From positions 9,929 to 73,928 of the forward strand of contig UQFG01000008.1 of the NCBI GenBank assembly GCA_900540175.1: DNA of 64,000 nt, read 5' to 3'. The position numbers were made by a program, and so were the translations under genes. The stretch is from an uncultured Mollicutes bacterium. Its GTDB lineage: Bacteria > Bacillota_I > Bacilli_A > Acholeplasmatales > Anaeroplasmataceae. The notes below the pieces were generated by a model, which had not been told where the DNA came from, did not search any database, and saw only the letters and a list, made by a program, of their open reading frames with translations. Below, one piece after another: positions 54,699-63,416 of this stretch. How positions within the stretch are numbered: the stretch's first letter is position 1; every line of letters begins with the position of its first letter.

Positions 54699-55040
54699 AT
54701 GGAAAGTAAATTAAATGTCGTCATTAAAGAACCCGGAAAGGATCCGTTTATCAAAGGAATCGAAGCTGATCTAACGACGTACCAAGAAATTCTTGGCGGA
54801 ATGATGGAAATGGTTCCCTTTGAGAAAGGACAAGTCTTACTTTGCAATGACGAAGGAAAGCTCAAAGGCCTGGAACCGAATTTGATCCTACCCAGCGGGG
54901 ATATTATAGTCGGAACGGTAATCATCGTCGGAACGGATGAGGAAGAATTCCGAAGTTTGACGGATGAAGAAGCCAAAGAGGCTATCCTATGGCTTCAAAT
55001 AATAGGAATTCGTCAAACGACAATCGACGATTTTTTGTGA
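54699..55040 (+). CDS. Unknown protein, DUF3846-like pattern
   Basis: The 113-residue acidic protein reads LNVVIKEPGKDPFIKGIEADLTTYQEILGG, then LLCNDEGKLKGLEPNLIL and DIIVGTVIIVGTDEEEFRSLTDEEA. This pattern recalls the DUF3846 family of small proteins on phages and conjugative elements, but I cannot confirm it. The start is weakly preceded by GGGATGG. It lies in a run of three closely spaced unknown genes. Confidence 0.65.
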   Translation: MESKLNVVIKEPGKDPFIKGIEADLTTYQEILGGMMEMVPFEKGQVLLCNDEGKLKGLEPNLILPSGDIIVGTVIIVGTDEEEFRSLTDEEAKEAILWLQIIGIRQTTIDDFL

Positions 55041-55052
55041 GGAAACTAGCTC

Positions 55053-55526
55053 ATGAAATTTAACACACTGAAAATCAGTAACCGGGATTATGCAGACATC
55101 GGGGACTTAAAAACATGCCTTTATAACCTATCACTGACCAATAAAAACGTCGATCGATCGACATTGGCAACGGTTATTTCGGTCATCGATTTTATCGCAT
55201 CAAAATTTTCCGAGAAACAACCTAAAGAACAACTGGTCTATGTCGTTCAAATCAGTGATGGGATCTTTAACAAAGAAGTCAACCGAGTTCTTAAAGAAAA
55301 TAAAAAAACAGTATCGAAAAAAGATGATTCAAACTTTGTAGTGGTGGATCAGGAAGCGTATGATGACGAACAGATCTTCTCGATGCGCCAAATCGATCAG
55401 TTAAAAGAGATCCAACGGATTCAAAATACCGAATTGAAGAAGATCTTCGAGGAAGCCGTTTCCAAAATCAAAATCAACGTTACGGAAACATCGGCTAGCA
55501 CCTCAAAGAAGAAACCGTCAGCTTAA
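55053..55526 (+). CDS. Unknown protein of element C
   Basis: The 157-residue soluble protein has a helical C-terminus (about 105-145) likely to form a coiled coil and ends in a Ser/Lys-rich tail. It is not recognised. It starts 12 bases after the previous gene behind GAGGAAAC. Two strong hairpins follow its stop. Confidence 0.65.
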   Translation: MKFNTLKISNRDYADIGDLKTCLYNLSLTNKNVDRSTLATVISVIDFIASKFSEKQPKEQLVYVVQISDGIFNKEVNRVLKENKKTVSKKDDSNFVVVDQEAYDDEQIFSMRQIDQLKEIQRIQNTELKKIFEEAVSKIKINVTETSASTSKKKPSA

Positions 55527-55537
55527 TCGCTGATCGT

Positions 55538-55640
55538 TTCCATCATAGCATGATTTAAACACTTCCCTATCAATCGTGCTATGATGGAAGCTTTCATGCT
55601 TCACCCTTGTCCTGTGGTGCTACTTGAGGGTAGCACCACC
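55538..55640 (+). promoter_or_regulatory. Two very stable hairpins before the Cys-rich gene
   Basis: An 18-bp stem with one GU pair (55538-55555 with 55572-55589; arms begin TTCCATCATAGCA and AATCGTGCTATGA) is followed by a perfect 10-bp stem GTGGTGCTAC / GTAGCACCAC (about 55615-55640). Neither has a T run. They may protect or process the transcript, or control the next gene. Confidence 0.6.
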
Positions 55641-55669
55641 CCTAAATTAAAAAAAGGAGTACGATCGAA

Positions 55670-55867
55670 ATGGCCTACGTCAAACTGGTTAAATGCGCTC
55701 AAAACAAAAGCGATTGTTTTGCTTACTGCGAAAGAAAGTGTATCATTCTTACCGACACTGTTTTTTTGAATACAAACGGTACGGAAAGACCGTGTCCGTT
55801 TTATAAAAAAATGGCTATAAAAGAAAAAAGAAGACCAACAAATGATGGTCTTCCAGAATTTTTTTGA
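55670..55867 (+). CDS. Small Cys-rich protein
   Basis: The 65-residue protein has six cysteines (LVKCAQNKSDCFAYCERKCI, then RPCPFYKK), suggesting a zinc or iron-sulfur site. It is not recognised. The start follows AAAAAAAGGAG. A terminator hairpin (AAGACCA / TGATGGTCTT, about 55831-55853) lies inside its last codons. A partial copy of the hairpin repeat unit follows at about 55860-55930. Confidence 0.65.
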   Translation: MAYVKLVKCAQNKSDCFAYCERKCIILTDTVFLNTNGTERPCPFYKKMAIKEKRRPTNDGLPEFF

Positions 55868-55990
55868 ACCGTGTATCGTCATCGACAAATTCTAACGTGC
55901 TTTCATTTTAGCACAATAGGAGATATGAGTCAATAAGCAGCAATCTTTCATGATTGTAACCTTTAAAAAATGAGAAAGGAGGAGCGAAGA

Positions 55991-57022
55991 ATGATCGATT
56001 TGATCTACAATAAGAAATTTTGTTTAAATAAATATCAGCCGAGCATTCGCTTTAACGGTATTCAGTTGGAAACATTCTTTGCTCCGGCCGAAAAAGGAAG
56101 AGGCGCCGAATCCTTTGTTAAACTGTTTCAAGTTCTGGCGGATTTCAATAAGAAAAAATCCAGTTCCGGAAAGGCATTCTTTATATCCCGAAAACGAATC
56201 AAAGAAATCTTGAATACAAAGCAGGTAGGAAATAAGATAACAGGGTATGGAAATACGTATTGTGATCGAACCTTCCAACGCATGGAAAGCTGGTTAGCCG
56301 AGCTTGAAATCATCACGATCGAACGGAATACGAAGGCAGAAATCATCGCTTCGGATGAGGAAAAACACAGAAGGGAACTGAAAATCAATCAAGAACTTTT
56401 AGATCGGCTGTTGAGCGTTTATGATCCGGAGGATCCGTTCTTAAAGGATCATGCATATACGGTGGCTTTAAAACAGGTCATGAAGCTTGTCAATGACAAG
56501 AAGATCCCGCAAGGATCCGAAGGAGAGATCGTTATCAAAAAAGCCGGATTATATTTATCCCGCTTAAAGAAAATCATTTTAAAACGGCCCATGAGCGACG
56601 TTGGGCATGCAAAGGAGAAATACTTAGAATACGAACGATTGGGCTTGTCTAAGGGCAAATATCGAAATGAAAACGAGATGTTTGTTTATTATATCTATCA
56701 TATGACAGGCCGCTATTATGACGTCAGCAAATTTTTTGAAAAGAACATACCAACCTATTTACAAGACATTCAGAAGGTAACAGATGATGCTTATTTGCCG
56801 AATGTGGTACCGATACTGAAGCGAAAGGATTTAGAAGCAATATCAACGGCAGGATTGAAAGAAAAAGGTAACTTGATCCGGTCCAGATATGGCTATATCG
56901 TGCCTCCGGAGCTCTTAAGACAAGCGAAAGAGGCTTGCATCAGTTATGACAATTCCTCTCATATCATCAGAGGGCATGACATCCTTGCGGAAATGGGAAA
57001 AGTGGTAAACAAGGTTGAATAA
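55991..57022 (+). CDS. Replication initiator-like winged-helix protein
   Basis: The 343-residue protein has an N-terminal winged-helix region (about 35-110, ISRKRIKEIL, TYCDRTFQRMESWLAELEIITIER) and a basic, helical C-terminal half, resembling plasmid-type or phage-type replication initiators. The identification is tentative. In support, four iteron-like repeats follow 125 bases downstream. The start at 55991 follows AGGAGGAGCG. It may let element C replicate after excision. Confidence 0.5.
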   Translation: MIDLIYNKKFCLNKYQPSIRFNGIQLETFFAPAEKGRGAESFVKLFQVLADFNKKKSSSGKAFFISRKRIKEILNTKQVGNKITGYGNTYCDRTFQRMESWLAELEIITIERNTKAEIIASDEEKHRRELKINQELLDRLLSVYDPEDPFLKDHAYTVALKQVMKLVNDKKIPQGSEGEIVIKKAGLYLSRLKKIILKRPMSDVGHAKEKYLEYERLGLSKGKYRNENEMFVYYIYHMTGRYYDVSKFFEKNIPTYLQDIQKVTDDAYLPNVVPILKRKDLEAISTAGLKEKGNLIRSRYGYIVPPELLRQAKEACISYDNSSHIIRGHDILAEMGKVVNKVE

Positions 57023-57488
57023 TAGGCGAAGTAAAATAGGTAAATGGTTGGTAAAAATAAAAAAAATTGAGGTATAGCATACCTCTTTTTGTGCTTGTCT
57101 TGAAAAGAAGGTCCGGAAGGATCTTCTTTTTTTTATCGATCAATTCAAAATATGTCCACTATTTCAAATGAAAATGTCCGATAATAAAAAAATATGTCTG
57201 CTTTTAAAAAAAATATGTCCGGTCGATCATCTATAATATATATAGATTAGAAATAATGTATATGTAAAAAAGAATTAGAAAGCTTTTCTTTGTGGTTTTT
57301 CCGGTCGATACGCTCTTTCCAAACCGGAGGGGATAATACCCGCCTGTTCCAGTCGGGTTAATAGAGTCTATCTGACGTCAAGCATCCGGCTTGACTACTT
57401 GAACATTTGGTTCATAAATTCTATTTTTTTATCTATAATAATACCCGGCCGCCCGCTTTCCTTGTTTGAAAGGACTTTCTTATCCGCA
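57023..57488 (+). other. Gene-free region with terminators and iteron-like repeats
   Basis: Two terminators follow the Rep-like gene: GAGGTAT / ATACCTC (about 57070-57086) and AAGAAGGTCC / GGATCTTCTT (about 57107-57130), each with a T run. ATGTCC then repeats at 57152, 57174, 57194 and 57214, mostly within AAATATGTCC, at 20-22-base spacing, two helical turns. The remainder to 57488 contains short hairpins and AT-rich sequence but no gene that I can support. Confidence 0.6.
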
Positions 57489-57547
57489 TATCAGCGATCG
57501 AGAAGAGACTTTACGGACTAATATAAGTCGATGCTTGAAAAGAAGAT
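57489..57547 (+). repeat. Direct repeat, left copy, flanking the methyltransferase/ATPase cassette
   Basis: The 59-base text runs from TATCAGCGATCGAGAAGAGA through CTTTACGG to AATATAAGTCGATGCTTGAA and AAGAAGAT. It recurs at 60821-60881 with only a few changes. The two copies bracket the two-gene cassette. The bases between this copy and the methyltransferase are AT-rich with a TATAAT-like promoter near 57663. Confidence 0.9.
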
Positions 57548-57697
57548 AACTATTATTGGCAAAAAGGAGCAACCATTTTTTCTTTATTGTTGAGATAAAT
57601 TATAGAGATTAATCATATTTTTCTCAATATAGGGCAAATATTGAAGAACGGCAATAACTTTGATATAATATAATATATATAAATTGTGGGTGAAAAT

Positions 57698-58732
57698 ATG
57701 AACATTGAGGTTATTGATTTGTTTTGTGGTGCAGGTGGATTAACTTGCGGATTAAGAAAAAGTGGGTTAAATGTAAAAGCAGGATTTGATATAGACGGAA
57801 TTTGCAAATACCCTTATGAAGTAAATAATCATGCCAAATTTATATGCAAAGACATAAGAAATGTTACACCTCAAGAGGTAAAAGAATTATATTCTAATAA
57901 TTCAATTAAAGTTTTGGCAGGATGTGCGCCTTGTCAGCCTTTTTCTCAGATGACAAAAAAGTATAAAAACAGTCAATCAAAAGATGAAAAATATAATTTA
58001 TTATTAGAGTTTGGAAGACTTGTTAAGGGGATACTTCCAGATATAATATCTATGGAAAATGTGCCCGAAATTAGAAAAACCTCAATTTTTAAAGAGTTTC
58101 TTGATATACTTGAAACAAACGGCTATAAAGTTGATTACAAAGTAGTATATTGCCCGGATTATGGTATCCCTCAAAATAGAAGAAGATTTGTATTATTAGC
58201 TGCTAAAGAACAAATATCATTAATAGCAAAAACTCATTCAAAAGAAAATTATAGAACTGTAAGAGATACGATTTCAAACTTACCACCTATAGGAAATGGA
58301 GAAATATGTCCAACCGATATTTTACACCAAACAGCAAAGTTGTCCGATATAAATTTAAAAAGAATAAGGTCTTCTAAACCTGGTGGAACTTGGTATGATT
58401 GGCCCGAAGAATTGAGATGTAATTGTCATAAAAAAGAAAGTGGTAAAACATATGCTTCAGTATATGGTCGCATGGAATGGGACAAAATTGCACCAACAAT
58501 GACTACTCAGTTTTATTGTTATGGTACTGGTAGATATGGTCATCCAGAACAAGATAGAGCGTTAACTTTGAGAGAGGGTGCTCTGATCCAGACTTTTCCC
58601 ATTGAATACCAATTTGTTGATCCCAATAAAGCTTTTACTTTAAAAGAAGTGGCAAGAGAAATAGGAAATGCAGTACCCGTTAGATTGGGAGAAATAATAG
58701 GCGAGAGTATAAAAAAATATTTAGGAGAATAA
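57698..58732 (+). CDS. DNA (cytosine-5-)-methyltransferase
   Basis: The 344-residue enzyme shows motif I DLFCGAGGLTCGL (7-19), catalytic Cys79 in GCAPCQPFS, motif VI MENV at 119-122, motif VIII QNRRRF near 159 and motif X GNAVPVRLGE near the end. It methylates cytosine at C5. The target cannot be read from sequence. The ATG at 57698 follows GGGTGAAAAT; a GTG four codons earlier is possible. It is 4 bases upstream of the ATPase gene and very AT-rich, unlike its neighbours. Confidence 0.95.
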   Translation: MNIEVIDLFCGAGGLTCGLRKSGLNVKAGFDIDGICKYPYEVNNHAKFICKDIRNVTPQEVKELYSNNSIKVLAGCAPCQPFSQMTKKYKNSQSKDEKYNLLLEFGRLVKGILPDIISMENVPEIRKTSIFKEFLDILETNGYKVDYKVVYCPDYGIPQNRRRFVLLAAKEQISLIAKTHSKENYRTVRDTISNLPPIGNGEICPTDILHQTAKLSDINLKRIRSSKPGGTWYDWPEELRCNCHKKESGKTYASVYGRMEWDKIAPTMTTQFYCYGTGRYGHPEQDRALTLREGALIQTFPIEYQFVDPNKAFTLKEVAREIGNAVPVRLGEIIGESIKKYLGE

Positions 58733-58736
58733 AAAT

Positions 58737-60701
58737 ATGATTGACAAAGTACAATTTCAAATGTCATTAGGTGCGGTAAAACATTTTGGAAAAAATTTAT
58801 ATACATCAAACCCTCCTGCGATTGCTGAATTAATAGCGAATGCATGGGATGCTTATGCAAAGAAGTGTCAAATAGTTATTCAAAATAATTCAATGGTAAT
58901 TATTGATGACGGAATAGGCATGACTGATGAAGAGTTGACAGAACGGTATGCTAAATCTGGATTTGAAAAAGACGAAAATGTTAGAAAACCAGATGATATG
59001 GAAAAACGTCCTTATATGGGAAGAAAGGGGATCGGTAAATTTTCTGCGTTTAGTCTTTCAGACTCGTACACGATTTTAACTAAAAGCATAGAAGATAAAA
59101 ATTGGAAAAAAATGACATTGTCTTATGAAGAACTATACTGTGATAAAAACACCTATGATGTTCAAGTTGATCATATTGATGACCCTACTATTTTATTGGA
59201 GCGAACCTTAATTACTCCAGAAATTCCTACTCTATCGGGAACTATTATTATATTGTCAGATTTAAAAAGAAACATAAATTCTAAAACAAAAAAATCGTTA
59301 TATGATTTAATAGCAAAGCGGTTTTCTTCTTCTTATTTTGATGGGAAGTATCAATTTGAACTTGTTTTTAATTATGAAGATATAACAAATGTATCTTTAA
59401 AAAAACATTTTTTCTATCCAAAAGTGGAAAGTGTCTATTTTTTTGGCAAAGAGAAAAAAGATCTTAGACTACTATTTCCCAATGTAAAAGACGAGAATTT
59501 TATTGATAAAACGAATGATTATTTTAAAATTAATGCATCTGGATGGATGGGAACTGTAGAAAAACCAAATGATTTAAAAACCGATGACGAAGAAACTAGT
59601 ATTGCAGGTGTTGCTATTTATATTAACGGAAAGATAGCTGATGAAAATATATTTAAAAGTTCCTCTGATGGAAGAATCCCAAATGCGTATTTAATTGGAG
59701 AGGTAGATTTCAATGTTTTATCAGATGAAGATCCTGTGCTTAGTAGTAGAGAGGGATTGAATCACGAATTAAAAGAAGTTATCCAATTGAAAAAAGAGTT
59801 ATTAGCAATTAGGAATGAACTTTTTGATAATTGGAATAGTATGCGATCAAATAGGGATTTGGATAAACAGGATTATCTTGAAAAAATTATTACTATCCCT
59901 GAATACAGAAAAATATATGATAAATATAATGATAAAGAGCGAAAACAATTCAGGACACTAACACAAAAAATTTTTGATAAACCATCTGAAAAAAATGAAG
60001 AAGAAATAAAAGTTATCGCACCTGCAATAATTCAAATTATAAATGATAAAGCATTAAATGATATTTCTAATACTCTTGGTAAAACTGAAGCTGATATCTT
60101 AGAATTATTCAGTAAATTATTTGATGTTGCTGAAATAAATCATGCTTTGAGATTAAGATCTAATTTTGAAAATAGACTAAAAATTATAAATGAATTAGAG
60201 AAATATATCGTAGATGGAGAAGTGGAAAAAGTTTTTGAGAAACATTTGGCTTCTAATCCATGGATGATAAATCCTTCATGGGAAAGGAAAAATATAAAAA
60301 AAGTATCAACACAAGATAAGTATAAGTATTTAAATATAGATAATAGTATAGAAAGATCACAGATAGACATTATTATAGAGACTAATCAAAGCATCTATCC
60401 AATAATAGTAGAATTAAAACGCTCCAAAAAAACGGCATATTCATGCCCACATGTTATGGATATTATTAACCAAATTATGAAATACAGACAGGCAATAGTT
60501 AGAGAATACGAAAAAAACGGTCATATAGTTCAAATATATGACATTGAAGCGTATTTTATTTGTGGAATAGATGAAAAAAATACTATGTATAAACGCGAAA
60601 TTGATATACTATCACAAAATAAAATAAATATGATTACATACAATGAATTGATTAATACTGCTAAATCTATATATAGTTTGGATGTCGACGATGAAAACTA
60701 A
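58737..60701 (+). CDS. MORC/MutL-like GHKL ATPase with C-terminal nuclease motif
   Basis: The 654-residue protein starts with a GHKL ATPase domain: AIAELIANAWDAYA (Glu31, Asn35), IDDGIGM (Asp58) and GRKGIGKFSAFSLSD (95-109). An S5-like transducer region probably follows (about 230-330). The C-terminus contains a PD-(D/E)XK pattern, SQIDIIIETNQ with Asp544 and IIVELKRSKKT with Glu559-x-Lys561. Coupled GHKL ATPases and methylases are known as predicted restriction systems related to eukaryotic MORC. This gene is likely the restriction or defence effector partnered with the upstream methyltransferase. Confidence 0.85.
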   Translation: MIDKVQFQMSLGAVKHFGKNLYTSNPPAIAELIANAWDAYAKKCQIVIQNNSMVIIDDGIGMTDEELTERYAKSGFEKDENVRKPDDMEKRPYMGRKGIGKFSAFSLSDSYTILTKSIEDKNWKKMTLSYEELYCDKNTYDVQVDHIDDPTILLERTLITPEIPTLSGTIIILSDLKRNINSKTKKSLYDLIAKRFSSSYFDGKYQFELVFNYEDITNVSLKKHFFYPKVESVYFFGKEKKDLRLLFPNVKDENFIDKTNDYFKINASGWMGTVEKPNDLKTDDEETSIAGVAIYINGKIADENIFKSSSDGRIPNAYLIGEVDFNVLSDEDPVLSSREGLNHELKEVIQLKKELLAIRNELFDNWNSMRSNRDLDKQDYLEKIITIPEYRKIYDKYNDKERKQFRTLTQKIFDKPSEKNEEEIKVIAPAIIQIINDKALNDISNTLGKTEADILELFSKLFDVAEINHALRLRSNFENRLKIINELEKYIVDGEVEKVFEKHLASNPWMINPSWERKNIKKVSTQDKYKYLNIDNSIERSQIDIIIETNQSIYPIIVELKRSKKTAYSCPHVMDIINQIMKYRQAIVREYEKNGHIVQIYDIEAYFICGIDEKNTMYKREIDILSQNKINMITYNELINTAKSIYSLDVDDEN

Positions 60702-60735
60702 AAAAGAGCAGGACGGCAATCCTGCTCTTTTCGTT
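60700..60735 (+). terminator. Terminator after the ATPase gene
   Basis: AAAAGAGCAGGA / TCCTGCTCTTTT forms a perfect 12-bp stem with a 6-base loop, closing the two-gene cassette. Confidence 0.85.
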
Positions 60736-60820
60736 TGACTTTTCCACGTCTATTGTTTCGACACCTATATTATATGCCGAAATGAAAAAAAATCAATCGT
60801 TTTATCTTGAAAAAGTGGTT

Positions 60821-60881
60821 TATCAGCAATCGAGAAGAGACTTTACAGGTAGTAATATAAGTCGATGCTTGAAAAGAAGAT
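60821..60881 (+). repeat. Direct repeat, right copy
   Basis: A near-identical copy of 57489-57547, from TATCAGCAATCGAGAAGAGA to AAAAGAAGAT, with small differences around ACAGGTAGT. It lies just after the cassette terminator. Confidence 0.9.
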
Positions 60882-60925
60882 TTAAGTGTGCTAGAATGGG
60901 GTTGTAAATAGAATAGCGCTATAAG

Positions 60926-60963
60926 GATAATGGTACGAGTGCGTACTGTTATCCTTTTTTTGT
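60926..60963 (+). terminator. Attenuator-like hairpin before the wHTH gene
   Basis: AAGGATAA..GTAC / GTAC..TTATCCTT is followed by TTTTTTT and directly by the AGGAGG of the next gene. Placed ahead of a gene, it looks regulatory. Confidence 0.75.
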
Positions 60964-60983
60964 TTTCAAAAGGAGGTGGGACG

Positions 60984-61460
60984 ATGAAAGATATGCTTTC
61001 GATGGCCGGAGTGTTTAAAACGATCTATAGCGATCTTCCGGAGTATCAGAATTTGCGGGCCGAAGATAAGAAGTTCTTCGACAATCTGTTTATTCTTTTG
61101 CTGTTTAACGAAGATAAGGTTTACTCCAATAAGTACTTATCCAAGCGATTCGATATTCCGATTTCAACGATCGAGAAACGGATCCATCGGTTGGATCAAG
61201 CCGGCCTAATTAAACGAAAAGTCGTAAATGAGCTGGTCGATTCCAAATGGATCACGAAAGCCCGCACGCTGGAACTGGATTCGGTTACGTTTTCGTTTGT
61301 TAAAGCCAAAAGCGAAGAAGAAAGAATCAGAGGTGCCCGTCAGTCGGCTTTGGATAAAGGAAACTATATTCCTTTGGAAAGTATTACTTTGGCTAAAGAA
61401 AAGGTCTTTGAAGTGGCCGATCCGCCACCGGAATATCACATCGAGGTGCGGTTCGAATGA
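60984..61460 (+). CDS. Winged-helix DNA-binding protein
   Basis: The 158-residue protein has a winged-helix domain (about 35-90: YSNKYLSKRFDIPISTIEKRIHRLDQAGLIKRKVV), like MarR/helix-turn-helix_36 replication or transfer regulators. The rest is not recognised. The start at 60984 follows AAGGAGGTGGG. It overlaps the next gene by 4 bases, so it is coupled to the membrane ATPase. An attenuator hairpin precedes it. Confidence 0.75.
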   Translation: MKDMLSMAGVFKTIYSDLPEYQNLRAEDKKFFDNLFILLLFNEDKVYSNKYLSKRFDIPISTIEKRIHRLDQAGLIKRKVVNELVDSKWITKARTLELDSVTFSFVKAKSEEERIRGARQSALDKGNYIPLESITLAKEKVFEVADPPPEYHIEVRFE

Positions 61461-63397
61461 AAAACGAGATCAGACTTTCTCATGAATCGGTTTGGTTGAT
61501 TTGGATGGCCTATATCGGAAATTCTTTTGCTAAAGGAATCAAGTTGATATTTCACGGCCTTACCGGGATAATCGCTTTTATTTTCGGGGGACTCTTTAAA
61601 CTATGGAACAAACTTTATGAAGTGATCGATGAAAACAAAAGAGAGTTGACAAAGATTCTTCTTAAAATCTTAGCTTTAGTAGAAGCGATTCTCTTTATAA
61701 TCTTTTGTTTCCAATACTTTTATAACCAACGATTTTTGCCGACTTTACCGATATGGATGGGTGGTATTGCTTCGGGTGTGGTTTTGTTGTTTCTCCTAAT
61801 GAAACTTTATCATGAAATGATCGGCCGACAGGCGATTTTACAAATCCAAATCAAACTGACCGATCTTTATGTATGTCATAAACTTGCAAGCATTATTAAA
61901 ATATTCGGTCCGCCGAGAATCGGTAAAGATACAACCGGAATTTCCATCACGTCCATACTGGTTCGCTTTTTTCGTTTCACGATCCAAAACACGATGGCCT
62001 ATATCCGAAAAATCGGTTATATTTTTGATTTTAAGGAAGTGGAAAAAGCCGCCTGGATCTACCAAGAGTGGTTTTATCAGCCATCCAGAATCAAACGAAG
62101 AGAAGCTTTTATAAGGCTCTGTGGGATGCCTGAATACCGCTGTTTTTTAAAGGACCGCTATTTTAAGCAAATCGACTATCAGAAGTTACTCGAAGAATAC
62201 CGAAAAAGCCAAGATAATAAGGTTGATTTTAAAAGCAGATATATGTATGATTCGGGCATCGCCAAACTGCACTTTTTGGATCTGTTAAATGAATATATAT
62301 TTCTTTATGTAAGGCTTTATGTATTAAAGAATTTCGTCATGATCAATCAACCGTATCTAGAGGATCCGGCCACAGGCCTAATGGGCAAAGTAAACAGTGT
62401 TTATTACATGGCCCTTGCCTCGCATCCGGACGAAGAAAGAGCCGTTATGCTTCCAAACGGAAGCAAAGCGAAAATAAAGTATAAAGAAAAAGTAGAGTTT
62501 CCGCTATTAGACTGGACAATTTGGTATGAAACGGAAAACGATACGTGGTTTTCTAATCAGGATTCCGCTGTTTTACAGTTGATCAACGATTATAAGTTGA
62601 GAGATTTCAAAGCCTTTTACGGTCATTTCTTTAAACATTTTCATATCATCCAAATTTGTCATGATGCCCAGAGGATGAACAAGAAGTTAAGAGAACTGGA
62701 TGCCTGTTACATTAACATACTGAACCGAGAAGAAATACCGGGTGCGCAGAAAAGAAATGCCGTTCTTTCTTTTCTTCAAAAAATCACAGATTACTTTGCA
62801 AATAAAGGAGAGGTCAAAGAGGAGAAAAAAACAGAACACTTTCATCGCTTTACTTTAAAAAAATATGATTTCTACGGTAAACTATATCAAGCAACAATGA
62901 ACGATAAATACCTATTGAAAATGGAGGTTTTAAGAAAAAAGAAAATAAAAGAGGCAGGCTTTCTTACAGAATGGTTTAAACGGCGGAATAAGTGGCTGCT
63001 TGAGCGGATTGAGCAGAATCGCCGCAAGTATGGCATCATTCGCATTACGGCCACGATTTCGGATCAACCGGTTGCCAGAAATCTTCAAGAAACCAGTTTG
63101 AAAAAACTTCTTGACAGAGATAAGCCGATGTTTCATGAGGCTTATAAAGTCGATTTGTATTTCAGAATGACTGATTCGATGGGAAGATACAACGACAGAT
63201 ACATGGAGGAGATCGCAGAGGCAAGAGCGCTTGAATCGGTGTTGGATTTCTACCACGTATTAAACTGGGATAAACGGATGCAGATCACAAGAGAGATTAT
63301 CGTCCGAAGCGGGTATCCGGCGGGAAGAACCTTTATGAGTGTAACGAAAGAGGAACTATTTGAAACAAGATATATACCAATAAACGAAAAACAATAA
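61457..63397 (+). CDS. Membrane-anchored P-loop ATPase (Zot/coupling-protein-like)
   Basis: The 646-residue protein has three likely membrane helices (about 29-48, 70-90, 98-118) and then a P-loop GPPRIGKDTT at 151-160. Further on, HIIQICHDAQRMNKKLRELDACYINI resembles the sensor segment of FtsK/VirD4-type and Zot-like ATPases (QR followed by a conserved helix with RELAD). It may pump DNA in conjugation, or assemble a membrane complex. It overlaps the wHTH gene. The C-terminal 150 residues are charged and not recognised. Confidence 0.65.
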   Translation: MKNEIRLSHESVWLIWMAYIGNSFAKGIKLIFHGLTGIIAFIFGGLFKLWNKLYEVIDENKRELTKILLKILALVEAILFIIFCFQYFYNQRFLPTLPIWMGGIASGVVLLFLLMKLYHEMIGRQAILQIQIKLTDLYVCHKLASIIKIFGPPRIGKDTTGISITSILVRFFRFTIQNTMAYIRKIGYIFDFKEVEKAAWIYQEWFYQPSRIKRREAFIRLCGMPEYRCFLKDRYFKQIDYQKLLEEYRKSQDNKVDFKSRYMYDSGIAKLHFLDLLNEYIFLYVRLYVLKNFVMINQPYLEDPATGLMGKVNSVYYMALASHPDEERAVMLPNGSKAKIKYKEKVEFPLLDWTIWYETENDTWFSNQDSAVLQLINDYKLRDFKAFYGHFFKHFHIIQICHDAQRMNKKLRELDACYINILNREEIPGAQKRNAVLSFLQKITDYFANKGEVKEEKKTEHFHRFTLKKYDFYGKLYQATMNDKYLLKMEVLRKKKIKEAGFLTEWFKRRNKWLLERIEQNRRKYGIIRITATISDQPVARNLQETSLKKLLDRDKPMFHEAYKVDLYFRMTDSMGRYNDRYMEEIAEARALESVLDFYHVLNWDKRMQITREIIVRSGYPAGRTFMSVTKEELFETRYIPINEKQ

Positions 63398-63416
63398 CAG
63401 AAAGAAGGAAGAAAAA

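Noticed and set aside
61457-63397. A confident VirD4 coupling-protein call.
   Set aside because: The P-loop and one downstream motif fit, but the all-alpha domain and other VirD4 motifs are not clear, so the call is kept general.
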